Position numbers and translations under genes: made by a program | Assembly: GCA_025353485.1 (NCBI GenBank) | Contig: JANXQO010000163.1 | Coordinates: 1 to 51,584, forward strand | Length of the DNA: 51,584 bases | Reading direction: 5' to 3' | From: Chitinophagales bacterium | Lineage (GTDB): Bacteria > Bacteroidota > Bacteroidia > Chitinophagales > Chitinophagaceae | The notes under the pieces: generated by a model | The model's input: the letters and a program-made list of their open reading frames with translations, nothing else | Told to the model about the DNA's origin: nothing | Database searches by the model: none | In this document: positions 1 to 8,120 of the stretch, in pieces | Layout of the letters: every line of letters starts with the position of its first letter | Position numbering within the stretch: position 1 is the stretch's first letter

Positions 1-333
1 AAAAATAGTGGCTTTAATAAAATTGCAGTACCTACAGCAGAAGGGTTTGAGCTAATACCTGCAGAACAGGTATTATATTGTGAAGCAAATGATAACTACA
101 CGCATTTCTTGCTTAAAAACAAAAATAAAATAATAGCCTGCCGAACCTTAAAAGATATTGAAGAGCAATTATCAGACTTCCCTTTTTTTGTACGTGTCCA
201 TAATTCCTACCTGGTTAATTTAAATGAAGTAACTAAGTATGTACGGGGCGAAGGTGGTAATCTTATCATGAGTGACGGTTCTTCTGTAAATGTTTCCCGA
301 AGCCGAAAGGAAGCGCTGCTAAAACATTTCTGA
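1..333 (+). CDS. LytTR-type response regulator, C-terminal part (5' end outside window)
   Basis: The reading frame is open from the first base and encodes about 110 residues that match a LytTR DNA-binding domain: a strand with VLYCEANDNYTHF, then RTLKDIEEQL, the highly typical FVRVHNSYLVNL segment and a C-terminal VNVSRSRKEALL. In this family the domain follows a receiver domain phosphorylated by a membrane histidine kinase; that part would lie upstream of the window, so it is inferred. The gene ends 132 bp before the lipoprotein pair on the same strand, which could be targets, but nothing in the sequence proves this. Confidence 0.85.
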   Translation, partial: KNSGFNKIAVPTAEGFELIPAEQVLYCEANDNYTHFLLKNKNKIIACRTLKDIEEQLSDFPFFVRVHNSYLVNLNEVTKYVRGEGGNLIMSDGSSVNVSRSRKEALLKHF

Positions 334-465
334 AATTCCCCTTTATTTTTCGCAAACTACTTTCTTATTCCGTCAATCACTCAATGGCACTGGTATTAGC
401 TGTAGTGGTAAAGTATTTTTAAATCGTCAATCAACAATTACCATTAACTATTAAAATTTTAATTT

Positions 466-1077
466 ATGAAAAAGAAAATTCAATTTACATTTTTGCTATT
501 TGCAGCAGCAACATTTTTCAATCTTGCCTGCCGGAAAGAGACTAATTCAAAAGTACTACAAGAGGAAAAAAAAATACAACAAAATGATCCAACTTCTGAG
601 TCTTTCAGGCTGAAACATCCGCAATCACCGGCGTTCGATTTAAATGTGATTCTTCACGGTATAGGAAAGCATTCTGAGAATGATGAAAATGACAATGACA
701 AGAATTCTGAAGAAGGCAGAGGCAATCCATCAGGGTATATTGAGTTTCGCCAGGATCCTGACCCTGCAAAAATTATTAACCTTGATGTTAGTGTCAAGCA
801 TCTTATTCCCAATCATCAATATTTATTGCAAAGGGCTGTAGATGCTATCAATGTGGTTGATGGCAATTGCACCAGTACTTCCTGGCTTACACTCGGAAAG
901 GGATTGGTTCCGCAATCCATATTGACAGACCGACACGGCAATGGAAGTGCAGCATTATGGAGAGATGTAACGGCCGTTCCATCGGGGTCAGCATTCGATA
1001 TTCATTTCCAGGTAATTGATGCTGTAAGTTTGGCTGTTGTGTTGACGAGTGATTGTTATCAGTATACAGTTAGATAA
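466..1077 (+). CDS. Lipoprotein, paralogue 1 of a tandem pair
   Basis: A 203-residue protein with a signal peptide ending in a lipobox (NLAC, Cys about residue 22), so probably a lipid-anchored envelope protein. After an acidic, low-complexity linker (DENDNDKNSEE, about residues 68-82) comes a domain of roughly 120 residues with the segments YIEFRQDPDP, DGNCTSTSWLTLGKG and SDCYQYTV. The same domain makes up nearly all of the next gene, so the two are tandem duplicates; the two Cys (NC, DC) are conserved and may form a disulfide. I do not recognise a named family. The acidic linker is absent from the second copy. Confidence 0.75.
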   Translation: MKKKIQFTFLLFAAATFFNLACRKETNSKVLQEEKKIQQNDPTSESFRLKHPQSPAFDLNVILHGIGKHSENDENDNDKNSEEGRGNPSGYIEFRQDPDPAKIINLDVSVKHLIPNHQYLLQRAVDAINVVDGNCTSTSWLTLGKGLVPQSILTDRHGNGSAALWRDVTAVPSGSAFDIHFQVIDAVSLAVVLTSDCYQYTVR

Positions 1078-1150
1078 AAGCTGTGTAATTTAATTCCTGC
1101 AAGGAAAATATTTTTAAATCATTGATCAAAATTATTTTAAAAAATCCATT

Positions 1151-1627
1151 ATGAGAAAGCAGAATTTAAATTCCATTTTGGTAGTGGCTGTTACAATAGT
1201 TTTCCTTTCCTGCAATAAGGAAAAGCAAACTCAACTTACTGATCCATATAACCTGGATGTTAATCTGAATGGCACTGGTAATGTGAAAGGAAGTATTATG
1301 TTCCGCCAGGATCCTGATACTCTAAAGATTGTTATACTGGAAACAAAGATTGAGCAGCTTCAACCCAATCATGAATATCTACTTCAGCGTGCTGTGGACA
1401 CACAAATTGATGGCAATTGCACAAGTACTGCATGGCTCACACTCGGTAAAGGACTTACACAACGATCAATTTTTACTGACCCTTACGGAAAAGGAAGTGA
1501 AGTATTATGGCGTGACCTCTCCGCTCTTGCGTCAGGATCAGTCTTTGATATTCATTTTCAGGTGGTGGATGCGATCAACATGAGTGTTGTATTAACAAGC
1601 GGCTGTTATCAGTATACAGTAAGATAG
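1151..1627 (+). CDS. Lipoprotein, paralogue 2 of a tandem pair
   Basis: A 158-residue protein with signal peptide and lipobox (FLSC). Its mature part aligns with the C-terminal two thirds of the preceding protein: IMFRQDPDT, HEYLLQRAVD, DGNCTSTAWLTLGKG, FDIHFQVVDA and SGCYQYTVR. It lacks the acidic linker. The 73-bp gap to the first copy and a shared AT-rich leader (ATTTTTAAATC about 40 bp before each start) suggest that leader and gene were duplicated together. Function unknown. A hairpin with a T run follows the stop. Confidence 0.75.
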   Translation: MRKQNLNSILVVAVTIVFLSCNKEKQTQLTDPYNLDVNLNGTGNVKGSIMFRQDPDTLKIVILETKIEQLQPNHEYLLQRAVDTQIDGNCTSTAWLTLGKGLTQRSIFTDPYGKGSEVLWRDLSALASGSVFDIHFQVVDAINMSVVLTSGCYQYTVR

Positions 1628-1662
1628 CAAAATTCATGATTTTACTTATCATCACATTTTTT

Positions 1663-1693
1663 AAAGGGCTGTTTTTCTGAAGCAGCCTTTTTT
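1663..1693 (+). terminator. Rho-independent terminator after the lipoprotein pair
   Basis: GGCTG and CAGCC arms separated by about 11 nt and followed by TTTTTT. It sits between the plus-strand lipoproteins and the converging minus-strand TPM gene; an A run before the stem means it could work on both strands. Confidence 0.65.
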
Positions 1694-1821
1694 CGTCATT
1701 ATAGATGATGAATATAAAACATGCAATCTTGATGTATGTCGTAAATTTAAGCGTATGAATAACAAAGCTAACAATACAAAAATATAATTTGCGCCAACAT
1801 CAAAGTTCTGTCACTATTAAT

Positions 1822-2604
1822 TTACCATCCGCCACCTGCACCACCGCCGCCACTTGAACCTCCGCCAAATCCTCCAAAGCCGCCACCTCCTCCGCCACCG
1901 AAACCACCTCCACCAAATCCGCCGCCTCTTCCGCCACCACCTAACATATTGCCAAGGAAGAACCATCCCAAACCGCCAAGCCCTGTTGATCCACGGCGGC
2001 TCATATAGTTGCCACCACCGCCACCACCAATTTTTGAAATAATAAATATAATAATTATGATCACAAAAAATATTCCTTTAAATGGAATGCCACTTCTGCC
2101 TGAACTATGTTTTATGTCTGACTTATATTCACCCCTGGCAGCAAGAATAATGGCATCTATGGTTTGATCAAATCCGCGGTAATAATCATTTGCTTTAAAG
2201 TTGGGGATCATCACTTCATCAATAATATGCTTCGCTGTAATGTCCGGTAATACGCCTTCCATCCCGTACCCTGTTGTAATCCAGGCTTTACGTTCAGCCT
2301 TAGAAACAAAAATAACTACACCGTTATTTTTTTCTTTTGTACCAACACCCCATTTTCTAAAATATTGAAAGGAAAGGTCAGAAATATCATATCCCTGCAG
2401 ATCAGGCACTGTTATTATTATAATTGCCGATGAAGTACTGTCATTATAAACTGTAACCTTTTTTTCTAATGCTTCTTTTTGAAAAGGTTCCAGGAAATTT
2501 CCAAAATCATTTACTGCAACAGGAGGATTAGGACGTGGCTGAATAGTTTGCGCATTAGCAAACTGAATTGAAAAAAAAATAACTATTAAGAAAAATTTTT
2601 TCAT
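1822..2604 (-). CDS. TPM-domain (YgcG-type) secreted membrane protein with glycine-rich tail
   Basis: A 260-residue protein with signal peptide (cleavage after FANAQ), then a TPM domain (about residues 30-160: VNDFGNFLEP, IIIITVPDLQGYDI, NNGVVIFVSKAERKAWITTGYGMEGVLPD is the typical core), one transmembrane helix of almost only Ile/Phe (about 172-192) and a 65-residue tail composed mostly of Gly with Phe, Ser and Arg. TPM domains are proposed phosphatase-like or photosystem-repair-related folds; in bacteria the role is unknown. It is last in a lemA-TPM-TPM run, a common phylum arrangement. The Gly-rich tail makes the opposite strand look like a His/Pro-rich ORF, which is not real. Confidence 0.85.
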   Translation of the reverse strand: MKKFFLIVIFFSIQFANAQTIQPRPNPPVAVNDFGNFLEPFQKEALEKKVTVYNDSTSSAIIIITVPDLQGYDISDLSFQYFRKWGVGTKEKNNGVVIFVSKAERKAWITTGYGMEGVLPDITAKHIIDEVMIPNFKANDYYRGFDQTIDAIILAARGEYKSDIKHSSGRSGIPFKGIFFVIIIIIFIISKIGGGGGGNYMSRRGSTGLGGLGWFFLGNMLGGGGRGGGFGGGGFGGGGGGGFGGFGGGSSGGGGAGGGW

Positions 2605-2634
2605 AAAATTATTTGGTCTTGAAAAACGTATACA

Positions 2635-2668
2635 AACTTTTGGAGGGTTTTAGAACCCTCCAAAAGTT
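2635..2668. repeat. Palindrome, family AACTTTTGGAGGGTT
   Basis: 15-bp perfect arms (AACTTTTGGAGGGTT and its complement) around a 4-nt loop, in the 68-bp gap between the two TPM genes. The same arms occur at 5190-5223 with a 2-nt loop. No T run follows, so it looks like a dispersed repeat rather than a plain terminator. Confidence 0.9.
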
Positions 2669-2672
2669 ATTA

Positions 2673-3128
2673 CTATTTTCCAAAGATTATTTCATCAGGA
2701 AGTTCATTTTTATCTGTGTCTTTATTGTAAGGAAAATTTTGCTGCAGTGCCTCGCCTATTTCTTTAATACATTGGCTTATGCCTTCGGCATAATTCTCTT
2801 TATTAAAATGAGAAAGAATTGTTCTCACTACATCCTGCCAAAATTGATCACCAACTTTTTCATGAATACCCTTGTCGGCATAAACAGCAAGCTGCCTGTC
2901 CTTCAATGCAACATACAGCAGCACTGCATTCCGGTCTTCAGTAGTTTCCATTTTTAATTCAGAGAAAATTTCAACTGCCCTGTCAAGCGGATCAATGAAT
3001 TTGCATTTGCTTTCTACAAAAATCCTTACCTCACCGCTGGTGCATTTTTCTGCATTGCGTATGGCAGAAACGATCTTTTCATTTTCTTCCTTTGAAAAAA
3101 ATTCTTTCTTTTTAAACAGGGAGAACAT
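2673..3128 (-). CDS. Small cytosolic or membrane-peripheral TPM-domain protein
   Basis: A 151-residue protein with no signal peptide, made of one TPM domain: AIRNAEKCTSGEVRIFVESKC, NAVLLYVALKDRQLAVYADKGIHEKVG and the C-terminal CIKEIGEALQQNFP. This short form (often annotated YgcG or DUF477-like) is normally found next to lemA and a longer Gly-rich TPM protein, exactly as here: the lemA stop lies 11 bp upstream. Function unknown; the association suggests an envelope process with LemA. Confidence 0.85.
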   Translation of the reverse strand: MFSLFKKKEFFSKEENEKIVSAIRNAEKCTSGEVRIFVESKCKFIDPLDRAVEIFSELKMETTEDRNAVLLYVALKDRQLAVYADKGIHEKVGDQFWQDVVRTILSHFNKENYAEGISQCIKEIGEALQQNFPYNKDTDKNELPDEIIFGK

Positions 3129-3139
3129 TATTTCCTGAT

Positions 3140-3730
3140 TTATTTAATATCAAAATTCACATCAGGAACCTTTTCACTTCCGGGATCTGATTTGTAAAAA
3201 GGTTTTTCGTGATAGCCAAAAACGCCGGCAAAAATATTATTAGGAAATGTTTTTACTTTTAAATTGTATCCCTGAACAGCAAGGTTATAATCTTTCCGTG
3301 CAACGTTTATCCTGTTCTCAGTACCCTCTATCTGTGCCTGAAAATCCTGGAAGGCCTTTGTTGTTTTAAGATCAGGATAATTTTCTACCACAGCCAGCAA
3401 TTTGCTAAATGAACTTTGCAGTCCTGCCTGTGCCTGCTGGTAAGCTTCCAAAGATTTTGGATCATTAATATTAACGTTAATAGAAGTTGCCTTTGCCCTG
3501 GCCGCAACCACGTCAGTTAAAACAGATTTTTCAAAATTAGCAGAAGCCGAAATGGTTTTAATAACGCTGTTATACAGATCGGTTCTTCTTTGATAATTGG
3601 TTTCCACATCACCCCATTTTGCTTTTACCTGTTGATCAACACCTATCAAACCATTGTAGGCACTGCATCCCCAGAAAAATAAAATAACTACAATGCCGAG
3701 AATAACATATAAACCTGTTCTTGATTTCAT
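3140..3730 (-). CDS. lemA: LemA family protein
   Basis: A 196-residue protein with one N-terminal hydrophobic helix (about 5-22, ending FFWGCSAYN, possibly lipidated) and the LemA helical domain: VDQQVKAKWGDVETNYQRR, DLYNSVIKTISASANFEKSVL, VENYPDLKTTKAFQDFQ, ENRINVARKDYN, YNLKVKTFPNNIFAG. All LemA hallmark segments are present and the length is standard. LemA proteins are small membrane proteins of unknown biochemical role. It is the first gene of a lemA-TPM-TPM run, downstream of pgk but separated from it by 132 bp with a hairpin repeat, so probably its own transcription unit. Confidence 0.92.
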   Translation of the reverse strand: MKSRTGLYVILGIVVILFFWGCSAYNGLIGVDQQVKAKWGDVETNYQRRTDLYNSVIKTISASANFEKSVLTDVVAARAKATSINVNINDPKSLEAYQQAQAGLQSSFSKLLAVVENYPDLKTTKAFQDFQAQIEGTENRINVARKDYNLAVQGYNLKVKTFPNNIFAGVFGYHEKPFYKSDPGSEKVPDVNFDIK

Positions 3731-3801
3731 TTTTATTTGTTTTGGTTAAAGATAATAGTTTTAAGCAAATGCCATGCTTAACATTTTTACTGTCATTTTT
3801 G

Positions 3802-3857
3802 CACCTCCCCCTACCTCCACCCTAAATCCCTCCCGCTATTCGGGAGGGACTTGTAAA
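3802..3857. repeat. Palindromic repeat of the CCCTAAATCYCCC family, 3' of pgk
   Basis: Contains CCCTCCCG and CGGGAGGG arms around CTATT (3828-3848), preceded by CACCCTAAATC. The layout (CCCT-CTAAATC-C-rich palindrome-GACTT) is shared with repeats at 10532, 21830, 42360 and, inside a gene, 45340. It may also serve as terminator for pgk, although the flanking T run is poor. Confidence 0.75.
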
Positions 3858-3862
3858 TTATT

Positions 3863-5062
3863 TTATGATTGTATCGCTGCTATTCCCGGTAATGTTTTTC
3901 CTTCAAAATATTCAAGCATTGCGCCACCGCCGGTACTAACAAAACTTACTTTATCCGCAAGATGAAATTTATTTACTGCAGCAACACTATCACCTCCGCC
4001 AACAAGAGAAAATGCACCATTTTTTGTTGCAGCTGCTACTGCCATAGCTATGGCTTTAGTTCCATGTTGAAATTTTTCCATTTCAAAAACTCCCATGGGG
4101 CCATTCCATAAAATGGTTTTTGAATTGCTGATAATTTTACAAAATGATTCTGTAGCCATCCGGCCAATATCAAGTCCCATCCATCCATCAGGAATAGTAT
4201 TGCTTAATGCTCCTGACACATCAGCGTTAGCATCAAATTTATCTGCGATTATAGAATCTGATGGAAGATGAATGCAAACATTTTTTTCTTTTGCCTTCTC
4301 CAATAATTCTCTTGCAGTATCCAGCCTGTCATCTTCGCAAAGTGAATTACCAATTTTACCGCCTTCAGCTTTATAAAAAGTATATGCCATTCCGCCGCCG
4401 ATTATAATATCAGTTGCTCTATCCAAAAGATTTTCTATGATCAGTATTTTATCTGAAACTTTTGCTCCGCCTATTATTGCAAGAAATGGTTTTTGATTGT
4501 TATGTAAAACTTTTTCTGCGCTTTCCACTTCCTTTTCCATCAGTAAGCCAAACATTTTTTTATCAGCAGGAAAGAATTTTGCAATTATTGCAGTAGATGC
4601 ATGAGCACGGTGAGCTGTACCAAATGCATCATTTACATATACATCACCAAGTTTGCTAAGTTTTTCTGCAAAGCCTTCATCTCCCTTTTCTTCTTCTTTA
4701 TAAAAACGAAGATTCTCCAACAATAAAACTTCGCCTGGTTTTAAATTTTTTGCTTTGCTTATCGCATCCTCTCCAATGCTGTCAGTTGCAAATAAAACTT
4801 TTGTCTCACTGCCTGCCAATTGCTGCAGATGATCAACCAAATGTTTTAATGAATATTTATCTGATGGGCCATCTTTTGGTCTTCCGAAGTGTGACATTAA
4901 AATAACACTTCCGCCATCTTTTACTATTTTTTGAATGGATGGTAATGATGCTTTCATGCGGTTATCATCAGTTATTTCAAATTTTTCATTAACAGGAACA
5001 TTAAAATCTACACGAATTAATGCTTTTTGATCTTTGAAATTGTATTCTGAAAATTTACTCAT
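3863..5062 (-). CDS. pgk: Phosphoglycerate kinase
   Basis: Catalyses transfer of phosphate from 1,3-bisphosphoglycerate to ADP in glycolysis, in the cytosol. The 399-residue length is standard. Visible motifs: RVDFNVP (about 17-23), SHFGRPK (about 57), [47 protein letters not shown] and the C-terminal nucleotide loop GGGDSVAA. The gene lies downstream of gap on the same strand, but gap has its own terminator, so pgk is probably transcribed from the 5063-5280 interval. A 44-bp copy of its own 5' end lies 210 bp upstream. Confidence 0.98.
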   Translation of the reverse strand: MSKFSEYNFKDQKALIRVDFNVPVNEKFEITDDNRMKASLPSIQKIVKDGGSVILMSHFGRPKDGPSDKYSLKHLVDHLQQLAGSETKVLFATDSIGEDAISKAKNLKPGEVLLLENLRFYKEEEKGDEGFAEKLSKLGDVYVNDAFGTAHRAHASTAIIAKFFPADKKMFGLLMEKEVESAEKVLHNNQKPFLAIIGGAKVSDKILIIENLLDRATDIIIGGGMAYTFYKAEGGKIGNSLCEDDRLDTARELLEKAKEKNVCIHLPSDSIIADKFDANADVSGALSNTIPDGWMGLDIGRMATESFCKIISNSKTILWNGPMGVFEMEKFQHGTKAIAMAVAAATKNGAFSLVGGGDSVAAVNKFHLADKVSFVSTGGGAMLEYFEGKTLPGIAAIQS

Positions 5063-5189
5063 AATTAAAAATATTATTCTATATAAATTACTTCCGCATT
5101 TGTTTTTTTAAGAAGTTTTATTGCAGACTCAAAATTTCTTTTGTATTTATTCCAAGTTTAGTAGGAAGGTTACCGATATTTAATTTAAT

Positions 5190-5223
5190 AACTTTTGGAG
5201 GGTTTTTAAACCCTCCAAAAGTT
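5190..5223. repeat. Palindrome, family AACTTTTGGAGGGTT
   Basis: 16-bp perfect arms (AACTTTTGGAGGGTTT) with a 2-nt loop, in the 332-bp gene-free interval between pgk and gap. The rest of that interval holds a duplicated pgk start (5231-5274) and the gap terminator; the other bases are AT-rich with nothing further recognisable. Confidence 0.92.
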
Positions 5224-5230
5224 TTAGGAA

Positions 5231-5274
5231 CAATGCTTTTGACCTTTGAAATTATACTCTGAAAATTTGCTCAT
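5231..5274 (-). pseudogene. Duplicated fragment of the pgk 5' end
   Basis: Read on the minus strand it starts ATG and encodes [14 protein letters not shown], matching [15 protein letters not shown] of the intact pgk at 5062. The similarity stops a few bases before the palindrome at 5190-5223. It is therefore a remnant of a local duplication whose remainder was lost, with the palindrome close to the break. It cannot be an alternative pgk start because the frame does not continue into the gene. Confidence 0.8.
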
Positions 5275-5282
5275 ACATTCTA

Positions 5283-5315
5283 ATTAAAAAAGGCTCTCAA
5301 AAAATTGAAAGCCTT
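5283..5315 (-). terminator. Terminator of gap
   Basis: On the minus strand AAGGCTTTCAA and TTGAGAGCCTT arms are followed by TTTTTAATT, 80 bp after the gap stop codon. One mismatch in the stem. Confidence 0.75.
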
Positions 5316-5394
5316 ATGATGATTAAAGAACTAATAGTACAAGTGCAGTGACACAACGATGATGCCATGAAAGGCAAATGTTGGTAACCAAAAT

Positions 5395-6408
5395 TTATTT
5401 ATTAATCAAGCCTGCAAAAAAATGAACCGTACGCACCAACTGAGATACATAACTCATTTCATTATCGTACCAGCTAACTGTTTTTACTAATTGTTTTTCA
5501 CCTACTGAAATAACTTTTGTTTGAGTAGCATCGAACAAAGAGCCAAAATGAATTCCGATAATATCCGAACTTACAATCTCATCTTCAGTGTATCCGAAAC
5601 TCTCATTGGCAGCGGCCTTCATTGCTGCATTAATTTCTTCAACAGAAACTTTTTTATTTAAAACGGTTGTAAGTTCTGTTAACGAGCCGGTAATAGTGGG
5701 CACTCTCTGCGCACTTCCATCAAGCTTACCTTTTAACTCCGGCAAAACCACACCAATCGCTTTTGCTGCGCCTGTGCTGTTGGGTACAATATTTTGGGCT
5801 GCAGCTCTTGCTCTCCTTAAATCTCCTTTTGGATGTGGTGCATCCAATGTATTTTGGTCGTTGGTGTAAGCATGGATTGTTGTCATAAAACCAACTTCAA
5901 TTCCATAATTATCATTTAGCACTTTTGCCATTGGCGCAAGACAATTAGTAGTGCATGATGCACAGGAGATAATTGTTTCACTGCCATCTAAAATATTGTG
6001 GTTAACATTAAACACAACCGTTTTCATATCACCTGTTGCAGGTGCTGATATCACAACTCTTTTTGCTCCGGCAGTAATGTGTGCCTGTGCTTTATCTTTA
6101 TCGGTAAAAAAACCTGTGCTCTCAATTACAACGTCTACATCATGTTGTGCCCATGGAATTTGGGCGGGATCTTTTTGAGCATAAATTTTTACTTCATGCC
6201 CATCAACAACAATGGCATTTTCGGTAGATGTTACATCCTGATCAAACCTTCCCTGTGCGCTGTCGTACTTTAATAAATGTGCCAGTACCTTAGGGCTGGT
6301 AAGATCATTGATAGCGACTACATCAATACCTTCCATATTATATATCTGGCGAAATACCAACCGGCCAATTCTTCCAAAACCATTAATGGCAACTTTAACT
6401 GTGCTCAT
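5395..6408 (-). CDS. gap: Glyceraldehyde-3-phosphate dehydrogenase, type I
   Basis: Oxidises and phosphorylates glyceraldehyde 3-phosphate with NAD, cytosolic glycolysis. 337 residues, standard length. The NAD-binding Rossmann loop GFGRIGR is at residues 10-16, the catalytic Cys in [12 protein letters not shown] at about 150-160, followed by HAYTNDQ, and the C-terminal SWYDNEMSY is complete. Its neighbour downstream on the same strand is pgk, the next pathway step. A promoter-like TAATTTTG lies 33 bp before the start, after the end of the mlaF gene. Confidence 0.98.
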   Translation of the reverse strand: MSTVKVAINGFGRIGRLVFRQIYNMEGIDVVAINDLTSPKVLAHLLKYDSAQGRFDQDVTSTENAIVVDGHEVKIYAQKDPAQIPWAQHDVDVVIESTGFFTDKDKAQAHITAGAKRVVISAPATGDMKTVVFNVNHNILDGSETIISCASCTTNCLAPMAKVLNDNYGIEVGFMTTIHAYTNDQNTLDAPHPKGDLRRARAAAQNIVPNSTGAAKAIGVVLPELKGKLDGSAQRVPTITGSLTELTTVLNKKVSVEEINAAMKAAANESFGYTEDEIVSSDIIGIHFGSLFDATQTKVISVGEKQLVKTVSWYDNEMSYVSQLVRTVHFFAGLINK

Positions 6409-6440
6409 AGCTGAAATTATTTAATTAAATTTTTGAGTGG

Positions 6441-6448
6441 CAAAATTA
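6441..6448 (-). promoter_or_regulatory. Candidate promoter -7 element for gap
   Basis: TAATTTTG on the minus strand fits the Bacteroidota TAnnTTTG -7 consensus and stands 33 bp before the gap start. No convincing TTG -33 element is visible, so this rests on one box only. Confidence 0.45.
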
Positions 6449-6478
6449 CAGTATGGAGAGATAATTATGGAGAAATAT

Positions 6479-7360
6479 TTATTTTTCATCCTCCCTGTCT
6501 GGGTGAGATTCTCTTTTTTCATTGTCACCCATTAATAAGTGGGCTTCCGGATCTTTCATTACCTCCTCCATGTTTCTGTCATTATCAATGATACCTTTTT
6601 CCTCCAGCATCCGCATATCCTTTGCATCTCTTAAAAATTCGGATGCAAAAATAAATTCATTTAATTTTTTATTCTTGCTGAAAATAATTTCTTTGTTATT
6701 GCCTACCCATTCTTTTTCTCCCTGGTACATATATAAAATATTTTGGCCGATCTCCATCACGCTGTTCATGTCGTGGGTATTTATAACAGTTGTCATATTG
6801 TATTCTTTGGTGATCTCTTTTATCAGCAGATCAATTACCATTGAAGTTTGAGGATCGAGGCCGGAGTTGGGTTCATCACAAAATAAATATTTTGGATTTA
6901 ATACAATGGCCCGTGCTATACCTACTCTTTTTTTCATACCACCACTTACTTCTGCAGGATATTTTTTATTGGTATCCTTTAGATTAACTCTTTCCAAAAC
7001 TTCATTTACCCGGTCAATTTTTTTCTTATGATCCCATTTGGTAAACATATCCAGTGGGAACTTTACATTGCGTTCCACTGTCATACTATCAAATAAGGCA
7101 GACCCCTGGAATAGCATCCCGATCTGCTGGCGCAACTCTTTTCTCTCTTCCTCCTGCATGGAAGTAAAACTTTTTCCGTCGTACAAAATTTCACCCTCAT
7201 CCACTTCAAATAATCCTACCATGCATTTTTGCAAAACAGTTTTACCACTGCCGCTGGTGCCGATAATTAAATTGGTTTTACCGGTTTCCATTAAGGCGCT
7301 TACCCCCTTAAGAATTTCTTTATCACCGAATCCTTTGCTTACATTTTTTATCTCGATCAT
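6479..7360 (-). CDS. mlaF: ABC transporter ATP-binding protein, MlaF-type
   Basis: ATPase subunit of an Mla/Mce-type lipid transporter at the inner membrane. Start chosen at MIEIKNVSKGF (293 residues), because its ATG overlaps the mlaE stop as TAATG; a longer frame upstream lies inside mlaE. Walker A GTSGSGKT (about 34-41), signature SGGMKKR (about 140), Walker B YLFCDEPNSGLD with the Mla-specific Asn (about 157-168), and the switch His in NTHDM are intact. A charged C-terminal extension ends REDEK. No mlaD (Mce) gene follows; gap is next. Confidence 0.93.
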   Translation of the reverse strand: MIEIKNVSKGFGDKEILKGVSALMETGKTNLIIGTSGSGKTVLQKCMVGLFEVDEGEILYDGKSFTSMQEEERKELRQQIGMLFQGSALFDSMTVERNVKFPLDMFTKWDHKKKIDRVNEVLERVNLKDTNKKYPAEVSGGMKKRVGIARAIVLNPKYLFCDEPNSGLDPQTSMVIDLLIKEITKEYNMTTVINTHDMNSVMEIGQNILYMYQGEKEWVGNNKEIIFSKNKKLNEFIFASEFLRDAKDMRMLEEKGIIDNDRNMEEVMKDPEAHLLMGDNEKRESHPDREDEK

Positions 7361-8097
7361 TATAATAATATTGCTGCCAATACATAATCGGCAAATAAAA
7401 TTAAAATACAACTTGTTACTACGGCGGTTGTGCTTGCCCGTCCAATTTCCAATGCACCGCCCTTTACATTATATCCATAAAATGCAGGAACGCTGCTGAT
7501 TATAAATGCAAACGTGTATGCTTTTGCAAGTGCAAACGATATATAAAAAGGTTCGAAACCCATCAGCAACCCTTTATCAAATGTATCAGTAGAAATAATG
7601 TTTGACATTACGCTTGCAAATCTTCCGCCCCAAATACCCAGCGCCATAGCAATTATAACCAGTAAAGGAATTGTGATAAGTGCTGCCAGTATTTTTGGCG
7701 CTACCAAATATGATTTAGTGTTGATGCCCATAATTTCTAACGCATCAATTTGTTCACTAACCCTCATGTTACCCAATTCGCCTGCAATTTTACTGCCCAT
7801 AACGCCTGCCAATACAATACATACAAGAGTAGGTGCAAATTCAAGGATCACAGTATCTCTAACAACCTGGGAAATGGTAGTTTTAGCAATAAGCGGGCTG
7901 GTTAACTGGTAAGCAGTTTGCACTGCACTCACTGCACCCATAAATATAGAAATAATGGAAACAATTCCTAAAGCGCCAATACCAATTTCCACACATTGAT
8001 GCATCAATTCCTTCCAATACATTTTAAAATTTTCAGGCTTTGTAAACATGCCTTTCATCAATAAAATATACTCGCCAAATAATTTGAAAAATTTCAT
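7360..8097 (-). CDS. mlaE: ABC transporter permease, MlaE family
   Basis: 245-residue polytopic membrane protein of the MlaE (DUF140) family, the permease partner of MlaF in phospholipid transport between the membranes. Typical segments: FMGAVSAVQTAYQL, VVRDTVILEFAPTLVCIVLAGVMGSKIAGELGNMRVSEQIDALEIMGIN, the family's EQIDAL loop, and YGYNVKGGALEIGRASTTAVV near the C-terminus. It is 23 bp downstream of the malic enzyme gene and translationally coupled to mlaF, so the three probably share a transcript. The Mce-domain partner must be elsewhere. Confidence 0.94.
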   Translation of the reverse strand: MKFFKLFGEYILLMKGMFTKPENFKMYWKELMHQCVEIGIGALGIVSIISIFMGAVSAVQTAYQLTSPLIAKTTISQVVRDTVILEFAPTLVCIVLAGVMGSKIAGELGNMRVSEQIDALEIMGINTKSYLVAPKILAALITIPLLVIIAMALGIWGGRFASVMSNIISTDTFDKGLLMGFEPFYISFALAKAYTFAFIISSVPAFYGYNVKGGALEIGRASTTAVVTSCILILFADYVLAAILL

Positions 8098-8120
8098 TTT
8101 CTGTTTTTAAAATATTCTCT

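Noticed and set aside
1854-2042. His/Pro/Arg-rich open frame on the plus strand
   Set aside because: It is the complement of the Gly-rich tail of the TPM protein; the composition is an effect of repeated GGN codons.
2635-2668. Classifying the AACTTTTGGAGGGTT-type palindromes as ordinary terminators
   Set aside because: They lack a following T run, recur with the same arm sequence at unrelated loci, and one lies inside the acylase coding region.
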